Shown here in pieces: positions 28,786 through 36,167 of a stretch of DNA of 46,331 nucleotides; the first letter of the stretch is position 1, and each line of letters begins with the position of its first letter. Source of the DNA: Geoalkalibacter_A sp034189505 (GTDB lineage Bacteria; Desulfobacterota; Desulfuromonadia; Desulfuromonadales; Geoalkalibacteraceae); contig JAXHUR010000020.1 in NCBI GenBank assembly GCA_034189505.1, positions 1-46,331 of the forward strand, given 5' to 3'. The notes under the pieces are model-generated. The model was not told the DNA's origin and did no database searches. It saw only the letters and a list, made by a program, of their open reading frames with translations. The translations under genes and the position numbers were made by a program.

Positions 28786-28942
28786 TGATGCTTTCGCAAA
28801 AAAGCATCAATGTCGATGGCTAAGCAAAAAGCGCCAAATGCAAGGCGCGCGATTGTCGAGCAATGAGGCGTACTTACGTACGTCGAAGCAGTGAGAGCAA
28901 TTGCAGCAACGCAGCAGTTGGTGAGTTTTTGCGACGCCATCA
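28786..28942 (+). mobile_element. 157-bp MITE-like element, complete copy
   Basis: The ends are inverted repeats: TGATGCTTTCGCAAAAA (28786-28802) and the complement of TTTTTGCGACGCCATCA (28926-28942), matching at 14 of 17 positions. TCTT flanks both sides (28782-28785 and 28943-28946), a possible 4-bp target duplication. It has no coding capacity. Bases 28786-28904 match the inverted copy at 1-119 with a single difference. Its first 24 bases form a hairpin that could terminate gshA. It sits right after a gene stop, as the other copy does. Confidence 0.75.
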
Positions 28943-28961
28943 TCTTTGTATCATTGTATCT

Positions 28962-28987
28962 GTAGACCTCATGCGTAGACCTCATGC
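28962..28987 (+). repeat. 13-bp tandem duplication
   Basis: GTAGACCTCATGC occurs twice head to tail (28962-28974 and 28975-28987), just beyond the MITE-like element. It may be a replication-slippage product or a doubled protein-binding site. Confidence 0.9.
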
Positions 28988-29000
28988 TCAACCTGTCTTT

Positions 29001-29071
29001 TATGGTCGATCCATAATGTCTCGACTGTGTATATGCACAGTCTGAGACCGGAAAGTCTTCCCGGCTTTTTT
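29001..29071 (+). terminator. Hairpin series ending in a terminator-like stem
   Basis: Three consecutive stems: TATGG/CCATA (29001-29015), a long near-perfect stem between 29018-29029 and 29036-29048 (one bulged base), and CCGGAA/TTCCCGG (29048-29064) followed by TTTTTT (29066-29071). The last could end gshA transcription. The rest of 29072-29331 holds no gene. Confidence 0.6.
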
Positions 29072-29201
29072 ACGGGACATACCCTGTAAAGTTTGATTGA
29101 GGTGAGGTAGAAATAAACCCATCAAGAGCCCGTTGTGGCAGGCGGTCTTTTGAACAGGGACATTGTCCTTCTTCATTTCTTACTCCCTCTGGCAAGACCC
29201 C

Positions 29202-29247
29202 TCGGGGCCGGTTTTCAGGATATGCCTCCTCCTGAAGCCGGCCCCGA
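29202..29247 (+). other. Long GC-rich stem-loop
   Basis: Arms 29202-29220 and 29230-29247 pair over 17 bp (TCGGGGCCGG with CCGGCCCCGA, then TTCAGGA with TCCTGAA) around the loop TATGCCTCC, with a small internal bulge. It is followed by CCTTTTCC, not a full T run. It lies in non-coding DNA between gshA and the porin operon; its role is unknown. Confidence 0.7.
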
Positions 29248-29331
29248 ACCTTTTCCAGCTATCCTTCCGACCAATCAGTAAATTCCACCCATTTCTTCCA
29301 CCAGACGAAAAAACGCTTAAAATTCCTCACC

Positions 29332-29360
29332 TTGACAATTAAAACGATATAGTCTAGTTT
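29332..29360 (+). promoter_or_regulatory. Probable promoter of the porin-proVWX operon
   Basis: A perfect -35 TTGACA (29332-29337), a 17-bp AT-rich spacer and TAGTTT (29355-29360). The start site would be near 29367, giving a leader of about 245 nt. A TATAGT sits in the spacer but is only 10 bp from the -35. Confidence 0.5.
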
Positions 29361-29366
29361 TCCATA

Positions 29367-29612
29367 ACTCATTTTACCGGGCAGTCTCTCTGCCTGTCAT
29401 CGTGCTGGAATTCATGTGCCTGGACAATTCAGGTCATGTCGAACAGCGTTCAATTACATGCAGTCGCACGCCCCGGTTGCGGGAGTCTGACGCGTGCAGC
29501 CTTCTCCCAACCGGTGGTCGTGTCCTGGTGATGCCCTGGTGTGTTTTTGGCCCGCGGGCATCGACATGCCCCGGGCTTTTTTTTGACCTGATTGTCTGCA
29601 AGGAGGTTACAC
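29367..29612 (+). promoter_or_regulatory. Structured leader RNA with attenuator architecture (candidate riboswitch)
   Basis: The leader can form hairpin 1 (GGCAG/CTGCC, 29380-29394), hairpin 2 (CATG..CCTG/CAGG..CATG, 29413-29438), and a strong hairpin 3 pairing 29473-29485 with 29504-29514 (CCGGTT..GGGAG with CTCCCAACCGG, 11 bp with a 2-nt bulge). An intrinsic terminator follows at 29550-29584. GATGCCC at 29530-29536 can pair with GGGCATC at 29556-29562, the left arm of the terminator, giving a mutually exclusive antiterminator. The sequence fits no riboswitch consensus I know. Confidence 0.5.
29550..29584 (+). terminator. Intrinsic terminator in the leader, before the porin gene
   Basis: GCCCGCGGGCAT and ATGCCCCGGGC pair (one bulged C) around a CGAC loop, followed by eight T residues (29577-29584). 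It lies only 16 bp ahead of the AGGAGG of the porin gene, with no gene upstream on this strand since gshA, so it is placed to control the operon. Confidence 0.85.
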
Positions 29613-30854
29613 ATGAAGAGATGGTTTGCGATTTGCGTCCTGTTTCTGTTTGCGTTGCCGGTGTCCGCCATGGCGGCGGATGACAGCCGGATCAAAGCAT
29701 TGGAGGAGCGCATCCAGCAGCTCGAACAGCAGCTCACCAGCGGAGAAACAGAAGAGCCCCGCGACGGGGAAAAGGTCGAAACCGATGACGGCTTCACCTG
29801 GGGCGGCGCGGCGCGCGTCAACTATTCCTATACCGATTGGGATTCGGGCAGCAGGGAACGCGGCGGCGATTTCAACTTCGACACCTTCCGTCTCAATCTG
29901 GACGGCAAAATCAAGGATATGCTGCTGTCGGCGGAATACCGCTTCTACCCCCAGGATGACTGGAACGCCCCTCATCACGCCTGGATCGGCTATGATTTCA
30001 CCGACAACCTACAGGGTCAGGTCGGCATCCACCAGGTGCCGTTCGGTCTGCAGCCTTACGCCAGCCACAACTTCTGGTTCAGCGGCGCCTATTATGTCGG
30101 CCTTGAGGACGACTACGACATGGGCGTGAAGTTCCTCTACAACCAGGGGCCCTGGGATCTCGCGCTGGCTTTCTATAAAAACGGCGAGCTGGGTAATGCC
30201 GGGGAAGCCGGCCGTTATTCGGTTGATGTCATCAATAACGCCGACGGCGGCTATGCCGGAGCGCAGGACGATGGCAACGAGGAAACCAATCAGTTCAACC
30301 TGCGCGTTGCTCATACCCTCGATCACGGCAGGCTAGGGCAGACCGAATTGGGCGTTTCAGGGCAGTGGGGGCAGCTATATAACGAGGAGACTGAAGACAC
30401 GGGCGATCACTGGGCGGGTGCCGCCCATCTCAACGGCGACTACGGACGCTGGAATCTGCAGTTGATGTATGCCGCCTATGAGTATGACCAGGAAAACCCT
30501 GCAGGCTTTGATGACGACATCATCACTCTTGGCGCCTATTCCTACTCCTGGGGCGCACCGGCCGAGGCGCAGATCGCCATCGCCAATCTCGCCTACACTC
30601 TGCCGGTCAACAACTGGGGCCCTATCGACAGCCTCACCTTCTACTCCGACAACACCCTGATCGAGCCGGACGAAGACCGCTTCGACAGCATCTGGCAGAA
30701 CGTGGTCGGCTGCCTGATCGCCTCCGGACCGGTATTCACCTACGTGGATGTCATCTCCGGCAAGAATATGATCTTCAGCGGCGGCAACATGGTTGGCGAC
30801 GGCAACGAGGGGCGCACCACGCGCATCAACGTCAACTTCGGCTACTATTTCTGA
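29613..30854 (+). CDS. Outer-membrane porin with N-terminal coiled coil
   Basis: A 413-residue exported protein. The signal peptide (about residues 1-22, ending SAMAA) is followed by a short coiled-coil (IKALEERIQQLEQQL), an acidic linker and a beta-barrel body with alternating aromatic and polar strands rich in Y, W, G and D, ending in the outer-membrane signature YYF with a terminal Phe. The layout is that of phosphate-selective-porin-like (OprP/OprO-type) proteins. The ATG at 29613 has a perfect AGGAGG. Being first in the proVWX operon suggests that it admits the same small zwitterionic substrate; that is inference. Confidence 0.85.
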   Translation: MKRWFAICVLFLFALPVSAMAADDSRIKALEERIQQLEQQLTSGETEEPRDGEKVETDDGFTWGGAARVNYSYTDWDSGSRERGGDFNFDTFRLNLDGKIKDMLLSAEYRFYPQDDWNAPHHAWIGYDFTDNLQGQVGIHQVPFGLQPYASHNFWFSGAYYVGLEDDYDMGVKFLYNQGPWDLALAFYKNGELGNAGEAGRYSVDVINNADGGYAGAQDDGNEETNQFNLRVAHTLDHGRLGQTELGVSGQWGQLYNEETEDTGDHWAGAAHLNGDYGRWNLQLMYAAYEYDQENPAGFDDDIITLGAYSYSWGAPAEAQIAIANLAYTLPVNNWGPIDSLTFYSDNTLIEPDEDRFDSIWQNVVGCLIASGPVFTYVDVISGKNMIFSGGNMVGDGNEGRTTRINVNFGYYF

Positions 30855-30871
30855 TAGAAGCTTTCTTTTGC

Positions 30872-30917
30872 GCCGGAGCGCCTGTTCCATCCGCACGGTT
30901 GAAACAGGCGCTCCGGC
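30872..30917 (+). other. 15-bp perfect stem-loop between porin and proV
   Basis: GCCGGAGCGCCTGTT (30872-30886) and its exact complement (30903-30917) enclose a 16-base loop. No T run follows, so it is more likely an mRNA-stabilising or partial-attenuation structure setting porin above transporter levels than a full terminator. The remaining 170-bp spacer contains no gene. Confidence 0.75.
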
Positions 30918-31024
30918 CCTGTTGTCTGCACGGTACGATTTCGGGGATGAGGTCGGGCAATTGAGGGTTTCAACGCCCCCCCTTAACCCACACGGACAAA
31001 CGTCCTTCACTGAACGGAATGCGA

Positions 31025-32233
31025 ATGAACGCAGAAGAAGTCAAAAGCAAACAGCCCAAGATCAAGGTGGACAGAGTCTCCAAGATTTTCGGGCGCGATC
31101 CCAAGCGCGGCATCAAGATGCTCGAGCAGGGGATCGGCAAGGAAGAGATCATGAAGAAAACCCGCCTGGCGGTAGGCGTCAACAACGCCTCCTTCGAAGT
31201 GGCTGAAGGAGAAATGCTGGTGGTGATGGGGTTGTCGGGCAGCGGAAAATCAACCCTGCTGCGCTGCCTCAACCGCCTGATCGAGCCGACAGCCGGCCAT
31301 GTTTATATCGACGGGATCAATGTGACCGCCCTGTCCGACGCAGAACTGCGCCGCCTGCGCCAGAAAAAATTCGGCATGGTGTTTCAACGCTTCGCCCTGC
31401 TGCCTCACCGCACGGTGCAGCAGAATACGGAATTCGGCCTGGAGATCCAGGGGATGGATGCGGCACAGAGAGCCGAAAAAGCGCGTTCCAGCCTCAAGCT
31501 GGTTGGGCTTGAGGGGTGGGAGGATTCCTACCCGGAACAGCTCTCCGGCGGCATGCAGCAGCGGGTTGGCCTGGCTCGGGCCCTGGCGGTGGACCCGGAT
31601 ATTCTCTTTATGGATGAGGCCTTCAGCGCCCTCGATCCGTTGATCCGCCGTGAAATGCAGGATGAGCTGCTGGCGTTGCAGAGCCGGGTGCACAAGACGA
31701 TTCTGTTTATCACGCACGATCTTGACGAGGCGCTCAAGCTGGGTGACCGCATCATTATCATGAAAGATGGCTCCATTGTGCAGAACGGCACGCCGGAGGA
31801 TATTCTGACCAATCCCGCCACTGAATATGTAGAAAAGTTCGTGGAGGACGTCAACCTGGCCAAAGTTCTGACGGCTAGAACTGTCATGCATAAGGCTTCG
31901 ACCGTGACCTTCCCCAAGGACGGCCCCAAAACCGCGCTGCACAAAATGAAGGAAGTGGGCATTTCCAGCATCCTGGTTGTCGACCGCGACCGAAGGCTTC
32001 TGGGCCGGGTGTCTGCAGACGATGCTTCACGGCTTGCAAAGCAGAATGAAACCAGCCTTGAAAGCATCATCCTGCGGGATGTCACGACCGTGCGTCCTGA
32101 GACGCCCATCAACGAAATTTTTGCGGAGCAGGAATTTCCCGTCGCGGTTACTGATGAGGAAGAGCATCTGCAGGGACTCATCGTCCGCGGCTCACTGCTG
32201 GCCGCGCTGGCGGAAGGGAGGCTGTCTTCATGA
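31025..32233 (+). CDS. proV: Quaternary-amine (glycine betaine/proline) ABC transporter ATPase
   Basis: A 402-residue ATP-binding subunit of the ProV/OpuAA group. It has the N-terminal extension typical of that group, Walker A GLSGSGKSTLL (about residue 70), Q-loop FQRFALLPHRTV, signature LSGGMQQRVGLARAL, Walker B ILFMDEAFSALDPL and the switch His in FITHDLDEAL. Residues about 280-400 form a pair of CBS domains, which in OpuA sense ionic strength. ATG codons at 31019 and 31025 are both possible; 31025 leaves better spacing to the GGA. Its stop overlaps the proW start (ATGA). Confidence 0.94.
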   Translation: MNAEEVKSKQPKIKVDRVSKIFGRDPKRGIKMLEQGIGKEEIMKKTRLAVGVNNASFEVAEGEMLVVMGLSGSGKSTLLRCLNRLIEPTAGHVYIDGINVTALSDAELRRLRQKKFGMVFQRFALLPHRTVQQNTEFGLEIQGMDAAQRAEKARSSLKLVGLEGWEDSYPEQLSGGMQQRVGLARALAVDPDILFMDEAFSALDPLIRREMQDELLALQSRVHKTILFITHDLDEALKLGDRIIIMKDGSIVQNGTPEDILTNPATEYVEKFVEDVNLAKVLTARTVMHKASTVTFPKDGPKTALHKMKEVGISSILVVDRDRRLLGRVSADDASRLAKQNETSLESIILRDVTTVRPETPINEIFAEQEFPVAVTDEEEHLQGLIVRGSLLAALAEGRLSS

Positions 32234-33069
32234 ACATGCCGATACCGAAAATACCGATCGGGCGCAGCATCGAGCAGAGTATCGATTTTCTCACCCTGCA
32301 TTTTTCCTTTCTCACGCGGGGCATCTCCGAAGTCATCGAAACCGGCATCGACCTGCTGGTCGCGAGCATGATGTTCTTCCCCGCCTGGCTGCTGATCCTG
32401 ATTTTCAGTGCGCTTTCCTGGTGGCTGGCAGGCCGGAAGGCGGGGATTCTCACCCTGCTCGGCTTTTTGCTGATATGGAATCTCGGCCTGTGGGCGCCAA
32501 CCATCTCGACCCTGGCCCTGGTGCTGATCGCCACCCTGATTGCGGTGATGCTTGGTTTGCCCCTCGGCGTGCTGGCGGCCCTCTTTTCCGGAATGCATCG
32601 CGTCACCATGCCGGTGCTTGATTTCATGCAGACCATGCCGGCTTTTGTCTATCTGATTCCGGCGATCCCCTTTTTCGGGCTGGGGCCGGTTTCAGCGATT
32701 TTTTCAACGGTGATCTTCGCCATGCCGCCGGCTATTCGTCTCACATGCCTGGGAATTGAACAGGTGCCCAAGGAGTTGATCGAGGCGGCCGACAGTTTCG
32801 GCGCCAACCGTATGCAGAAGCTCTTTAAATTGCAGATTCCGCTGGCCAAGCCCACCATTATGGCCGGCATCAACCAGACCATCATGCTGTCGTTGTCGAT
32901 GGTGGTTATCGCCGCCATGATCGGTGCCAAGGGACTAGGCGGCGAAGTCTGGAAGGCGATTCAGCGCTTTGAGCCGGGCAACGGTTTTGAAGCGGGCCTC
33001 GGCGTGGTCATCCTGGCCATGGCGCTGGACCGGGTGACCCAGAAGCTGGGCGGCCGCAAAAAAGCCTGA
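32230..33069 (+). CDS. proW: Quaternary-amine ABC transporter permease
   Basis: A 279-residue inner-membrane permease of the ProW/OpuAB type. About six or seven hydrophobic segments are seen from residue 45 on. The EAA-like loop that docks on the ATPase is visible as KELIEAADSFGANRMQKLFK, and the upstream LDFMQTMPAFVYLIP motif is characteristic of this permease group. Its ATG overlaps the proV stop by 4 bp (ATGA), so the two are translationally coupled. Confidence 0.94.
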   Translation: MNMPIPKIPIGRSIEQSIDFLTLHFSFLTRGISEVIETGIDLLVASMMFFPAWLLILIFSALSWWLAGRKAGILTLLGFLLIWNLGLWAPTISTLALVLIATLIAVMLGLPLGVLAALFSGMHRVTMPVLDFMQTMPAFVYLIPAIPFFGLGPVSAIFSTVIFAMPPAIRLTCLGIEQVPKELIEAADSFGANRMQKLFKLQIPLAKPTIMAGINQTIMLSLSMVVIAAMIGAKGLGGEVWKAIQRFEPGNGFEAGLGVVILAMALDRVTQKLGGRKKA

Positions 33070-33098
33070 ATCCAAAACCCATGAAGAAGGAGAGAGAG

Positions 33099-33986
33099 AT
33101 GATCAAAAACAAGATGATGGCTGTGATGCTTCTTTTCTCGGTCCTGCTGTTTGCAGCAGTCGGCTGCCAGAAGCAGGAAGAGGGGGCAACCCCGGCCGAC
33201 ACAAAGAAGAAACAGAAAGTTGAACTTGTCTACGTGGAATGGTCCACTGAAGTCGCGAGTACCAATGTGGTCAGCGCGGTTCTGCAGGAAAAACTCGGCT
33301 ATGAAGTAGAGTTGACGCCGGTGAGTGCCGCCGCCATGTGGCAGAGTATCGCCAGCGGCGATTCCGACGGCATGGTCGCCGCCTGGCTGCCTACTACCCA
33401 CGGCCACTACCTGGAGAAAATGAAAGACCAGGTGGTTGATCTCGGCCCCAATCTGGACGGCACCAAAATCGGCCTGGTCGTTCCCAGCTATGTCACCATC
33501 GATTCCATCGAAGAACTGGACGCCAACGCTGAAAAGTTCAATGGCAAGATCATCGGCATCGACCCCGGTGCCGGCCTGATGTCCAAGACCGAAAAGGTCC
33601 TCGAAGAATACGGGATCGAAAATCTTGAACTGATCGGGGGCAGCGGTGCCACTATGACTGCCGCCCTGGCCAATGCCATCAAGCGTGACGAATGGGTGGT
33701 GGTCACCGGCTGGACCCCCCATTGGAAATTTGCCCAGTGGGACCTCAAGTACCTGGAAGATCCCAAGAACGTCTACGGCGGCGCCGAGCAGATCCATACC
33801 ATCGTGCGCAAAGGGCTCAAGGAGGATATGCCGGAAGTGTATCGCTTGCTCGACAACTTCGAGTGGACTCCGGAAGATATGCAGCAGGTCATGGTGTGGA
33901 ATCGTGAAGAAGGTGCCAAACCCTATGAGAACGCCATGCGCTGGATCAATGAAAATCCCGAAAAAGTGCAGTCCTGGCTGCAGTAA
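33099..33986 (+). CDS. proX: Quaternary-amine-binding lipoprotein (OpuAC/ProX-like)
   Basis: A 295-residue extracytoplasmic binding protein. The signal peptide ends in the lipobox AAVGC, so it is lipid-anchored, unlike soluble E. coli ProX. OpuAC-type features are VELVYVEWSTEVASTNVV at the start of the mature domain, AMWQSIASGDSDGMVAAWLP, IDPGAGLMSKTEKVL and VVTGWTPHWKFAQWDLKYLE. Several Trp and Tyr residues in these segments could form the aromatic cage for a trimethylammonium group. ATG at 33099 has AAGGAGAG upstream; an earlier ATG at 33081 is unlikely. A bidirectional terminator follows. Confidence 0.93.
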   Translation: MIKNKMMAVMLLFSVLLFAAVGCQKQEEGATPADTKKKQKVELVYVEWSTEVASTNVVSAVLQEKLGYEVELTPVSAAAMWQSIASGDSDGMVAAWLPTTHGHYLEKMKDQVVDLGPNLDGTKIGLVVPSYVTIDSIEELDANAEKFNGKIIGIDPGAGLMSKTEKVLEEYGIENLELIGGSGATMTAALANAIKRDEWVVVTGWTPHWKFAQWDLKYLEDPKNVYGGAEQIHTIVRKGLKEDMPEVYRLLDNFEWTPEDMQQVMVWNREEGAKPYENAMRWINENPEKVQSWLQ

Positions 33987-34005
33987 GATTCAGCTCAGCT
34001 TCGAA

Positions 34006-34048
34006 AACACTAAAAAAGCCGCTCTCCTGGAGCGGCTTTTTTAGTGTT
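34006..34048. terminator. Bidirectional intrinsic terminator
   Basis: A near-perfect palindrome (AACACTAAAAAAGCCGCTC, loop, and its complement) with A and T runs on the two sides. It separates the converging proX and oligopeptidase genes and should work for both. Confidence 0.95.
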
Positions 34049-34057
34049 CAATCTTCT

Positions 34058-35857
34058 TTATTTTTTCGAATCCGCAACGAGTATGTGCAGCTCCTCCAGC
34101 AATTCCGCGACGAAATCATAACCTTTCTGCCAGAATTCGGGATCGGTCAGATCGATGCCGAGAGGATCCAGCAGCTTCTGCGGCGGGCGACTGCCGCCGC
34201 CACGCAGCAGATCGAGATAGCGAGGCACGAAGGCCGCCCCTTCCTCCTTGTATTTGCGGTACAGCGCCAGCACCAGCAGTTCTCCGAAAACATAGGAATA
34301 GCAGTAAAAGCGGGCATGAATAAAGTGCCCGATATAACTCCAGCCCCAGCGGTAAGCTGGAATCATGGTCACCGCCTCTCCAAAGAGGGCGGCATTGTGC
34401 TTCCACCACAGGTCGCAGTAATCATTCGGGGAGAGCAGCCCCTGGGCGCGCCGCTGATGACTGGCGATTTCAAAACGCGTCAGTACGTTCTGGCGGAAAG
34501 TGGTGGCGATGATATCCTCAAGCTTTGCGCACAGCAGTTCGATCTTGACGCATGGATCCTGTTCCCGGTCGAGCAGATGACGGGTCAGCAGCATTTCGCC
34601 GAACACGCTGGCTGTTTCGGCAAAGGGCAGAGGGGCATTGTAGTGAAACAGGTTCTGCCCCCCGGAAAGCACGAAATGAACGCCATGGCCGAGTTCATGG
34701 GCCAGAGTTGCCACATCGCGCGGATTTCCGGTATAGTTGAGCAGAACATAGGGGTTTATGCCCGGCATCATCGGCTGGCAGAAGGCGCCGCCAGCCTTGC
34801 CGGGGCGCGGCATGGCATCGATGCGTTTTGCGGTGAAGAAATCGCGCGCCGGGTCGGCCAGTTCATGGGAGAAGCCTCTGAAGGCATCGAGGACCAGATC
34901 CCGCGCCTGGTCAAGGGGGATCTGCCGCGCATCGGTTCCCAGGGGCGCATAGAGGTCGGTATTTTTCATCTCGTCGAGACCGAGAAGCTCTTTTTTGAGC
35001 TCAAAATAGCGCTGCGCCAGCCCATAATTGGCCTCGGTCACCTCCATGAGGCGCTCCACCATGGCCGGTTCTGTTTCATTGGCCAGGTGGGTCGGGGTCA
35101 TGATGTCCGGGTAGTGGCGCAGTTCGGTCTCTTTGGCATGGTCGAGCAGAAGATTGTTGAAGCAGCTGGTGAGAACCAGGGCGTTGTCCGCGTGGCGCTG
35201 CAGAAAAACGCTGAAAGCCTCCTCCCTGAGGGCGCGGTCTGGATGATGCAGCAGCGACAGCAACTCTTCTCCGGTGACTTCGCGCGGTTCGCTTTCCCCG
35301 GGAAAGGTAAAGGAGAAGACGAAAGACGAGGTCAGCTCCTCAAACAGCTGGGCAAAGGCATCCTTGCCGGAAAGATCCTTGCGCTTGAGGGCTTGTTCCA
35401 CCTCTTCGCTGAGGGTGTAGGGGGCATGGGCCCTCAGCTGGCGTAAATAATGGCCGTACGGAGCCACCTGGGGCTCTCGGGACAGTTCGACGAAGCGCTC
35501 CTCGTCGATGCGCAGCAGCTCCAGCTCGAAAAACAGCACCTCTTCGCTGACCGTGCTCCAGAGTTCGCGAATCCGGGCCAGTAGAGCCTTGTGGCGATCA
35601 GGGCGGCTGTCTTCGGAGAAAAGCAGTTGTGCGTAGAAATAGGGTTTAAGCCCCAGCCGCTGCAATTGTTCGTAGTTGCGCAGGGCGGCCGCCAGCAGAT
35701 CCGCGGTCAGGTGGTCGGAGGCGATGCGCCCGCGGAAATCACGCCGAAAAGTGCGTGCCGTCTGCTGAAGCTGCTCTAAATCCCGGGCCAGCGCGGGGTC
35801 GTCGGGATCGGTGTAGAGGGGGGAAAGATCCCAGCCCGGTTCATTGCTCGTGTTCAT
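34058..35857 (-). CDS. pepF: M3-family oligoendopeptidase (PepF-like)
   Basis: A 599-residue cytoplasmic zinc metallopeptidase that degrades short peptides. The zinc-binding motif HELGH is in VATLAHELGHGVHFVL at about residue 386, followed about 25 residues later by the third ligand region ETASVFGEMLL. The N-terminal oligopeptidase F domain and the C-terminal YSYVFGELLVLALY segment fit the M3B (PepF) subfamily. No signal peptide is seen. The ATG at 35857 has AAGGAG 13 bp upstream. It is convergent with proX and divergent from the NapH-like gene. Confidence 0.93.
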   Translation of the reverse strand: MNTSNEPGWDLSPLYTDPDDPALARDLEQLQQTARTFRRDFRGRIASDHLTADLLAAALRNYEQLQRLGLKPYFYAQLLFSEDSRPDRHKALLARIRELWSTVSEEVLFFELELLRIDEERFVELSREPQVAPYGHYLRQLRAHAPYTLSEEVEQALKRKDLSGKDAFAQLFEELTSSFVFSFTFPGESEPREVTGEELLSLLHHPDRALREEAFSVFLQRHADNALVLTSCFNNLLLDHAKETELRHYPDIMTPTHLANETEPAMVERLMEVTEANYGLAQRYFELKKELLGLDEMKNTDLYAPLGTDARQIPLDQARDLVLDAFRGFSHELADPARDFFTAKRIDAMPRPGKAGGAFCQPMMPGINPYVLLNYTGNPRDVATLAHELGHGVHFVLSGGQNLFHYNAPLPFAETASVFGEMLLTRHLLDREQDPCVKIELLCAKLEDIIATTFRQNVLTRFEIASHQRRAQGLLSPNDYCDLWWKHNAALFGEAVTMIPAYRWGWSYIGHFIHARFYCYSYVFGELLVLALYRKYKEEGAAFVPRYLDLLRGGGSRPPQKLLDPLGIDLTDPEFWQKGYDFVAELLEELHILVADSKK

Positions 35858-36167
35858 GCACTGTGACTCCTTTTATGCAACCCGGAACAGTCGGTGATCC
35901 GGACAATGGAAATCCTTAGGTTATCCGATTTCTGAGGAACTGCTCAGCATGATGCTCAGCATGGGGCCGCAACTCCCATGAATGGACCGCCACTTTTCGC
36001 CCTTCCTGGCGCCGAACACGCCTGACAGCAGAGATGCGACACCCACGAAGCAAGTGAATAGATCCTTTTCTGATTCAAGGTAACGGGGTCCCGTCAAGGT
36101 GTCAATCAACAAAGAAACTGACTCAAAATGCCAAACCCGGCAGAGGCCTTCTTCCTGCCTGCCGGTG
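35858..36167. other. Divergent spacer, no clear gene
   Basis: About 310 bp between pepF and the NapH-like gene. CTCAGCATG occurs twice within 35946-35961. A 63-codon minus-strand frame (35921-36112) has no recognisable features or ribosome-binding site. I see no convincing promoter or terminator. Confidence 0.5.

Noticed and set aside
29402..29683. A 93-codon frame across the operon leader and porin start
   Set aside because: It starts with GTG without a ribosome-binding site, runs out of frame through the strong terminator into the porin gene and has no protein-like features.
34085..35446. A 453-codon frame antisense to the oligopeptidase gene
   Set aside because: It is the shadow of a well-supported PepF gene with an intact HELGH motif, and has no ribosome-binding site or domain.
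35921..36112. A 63-codon minus-strand frame between pepF and the NapH-like gene
   Set aside because: No ribosome-binding site, signal or motif; composition does not differ from non-coding sequence.
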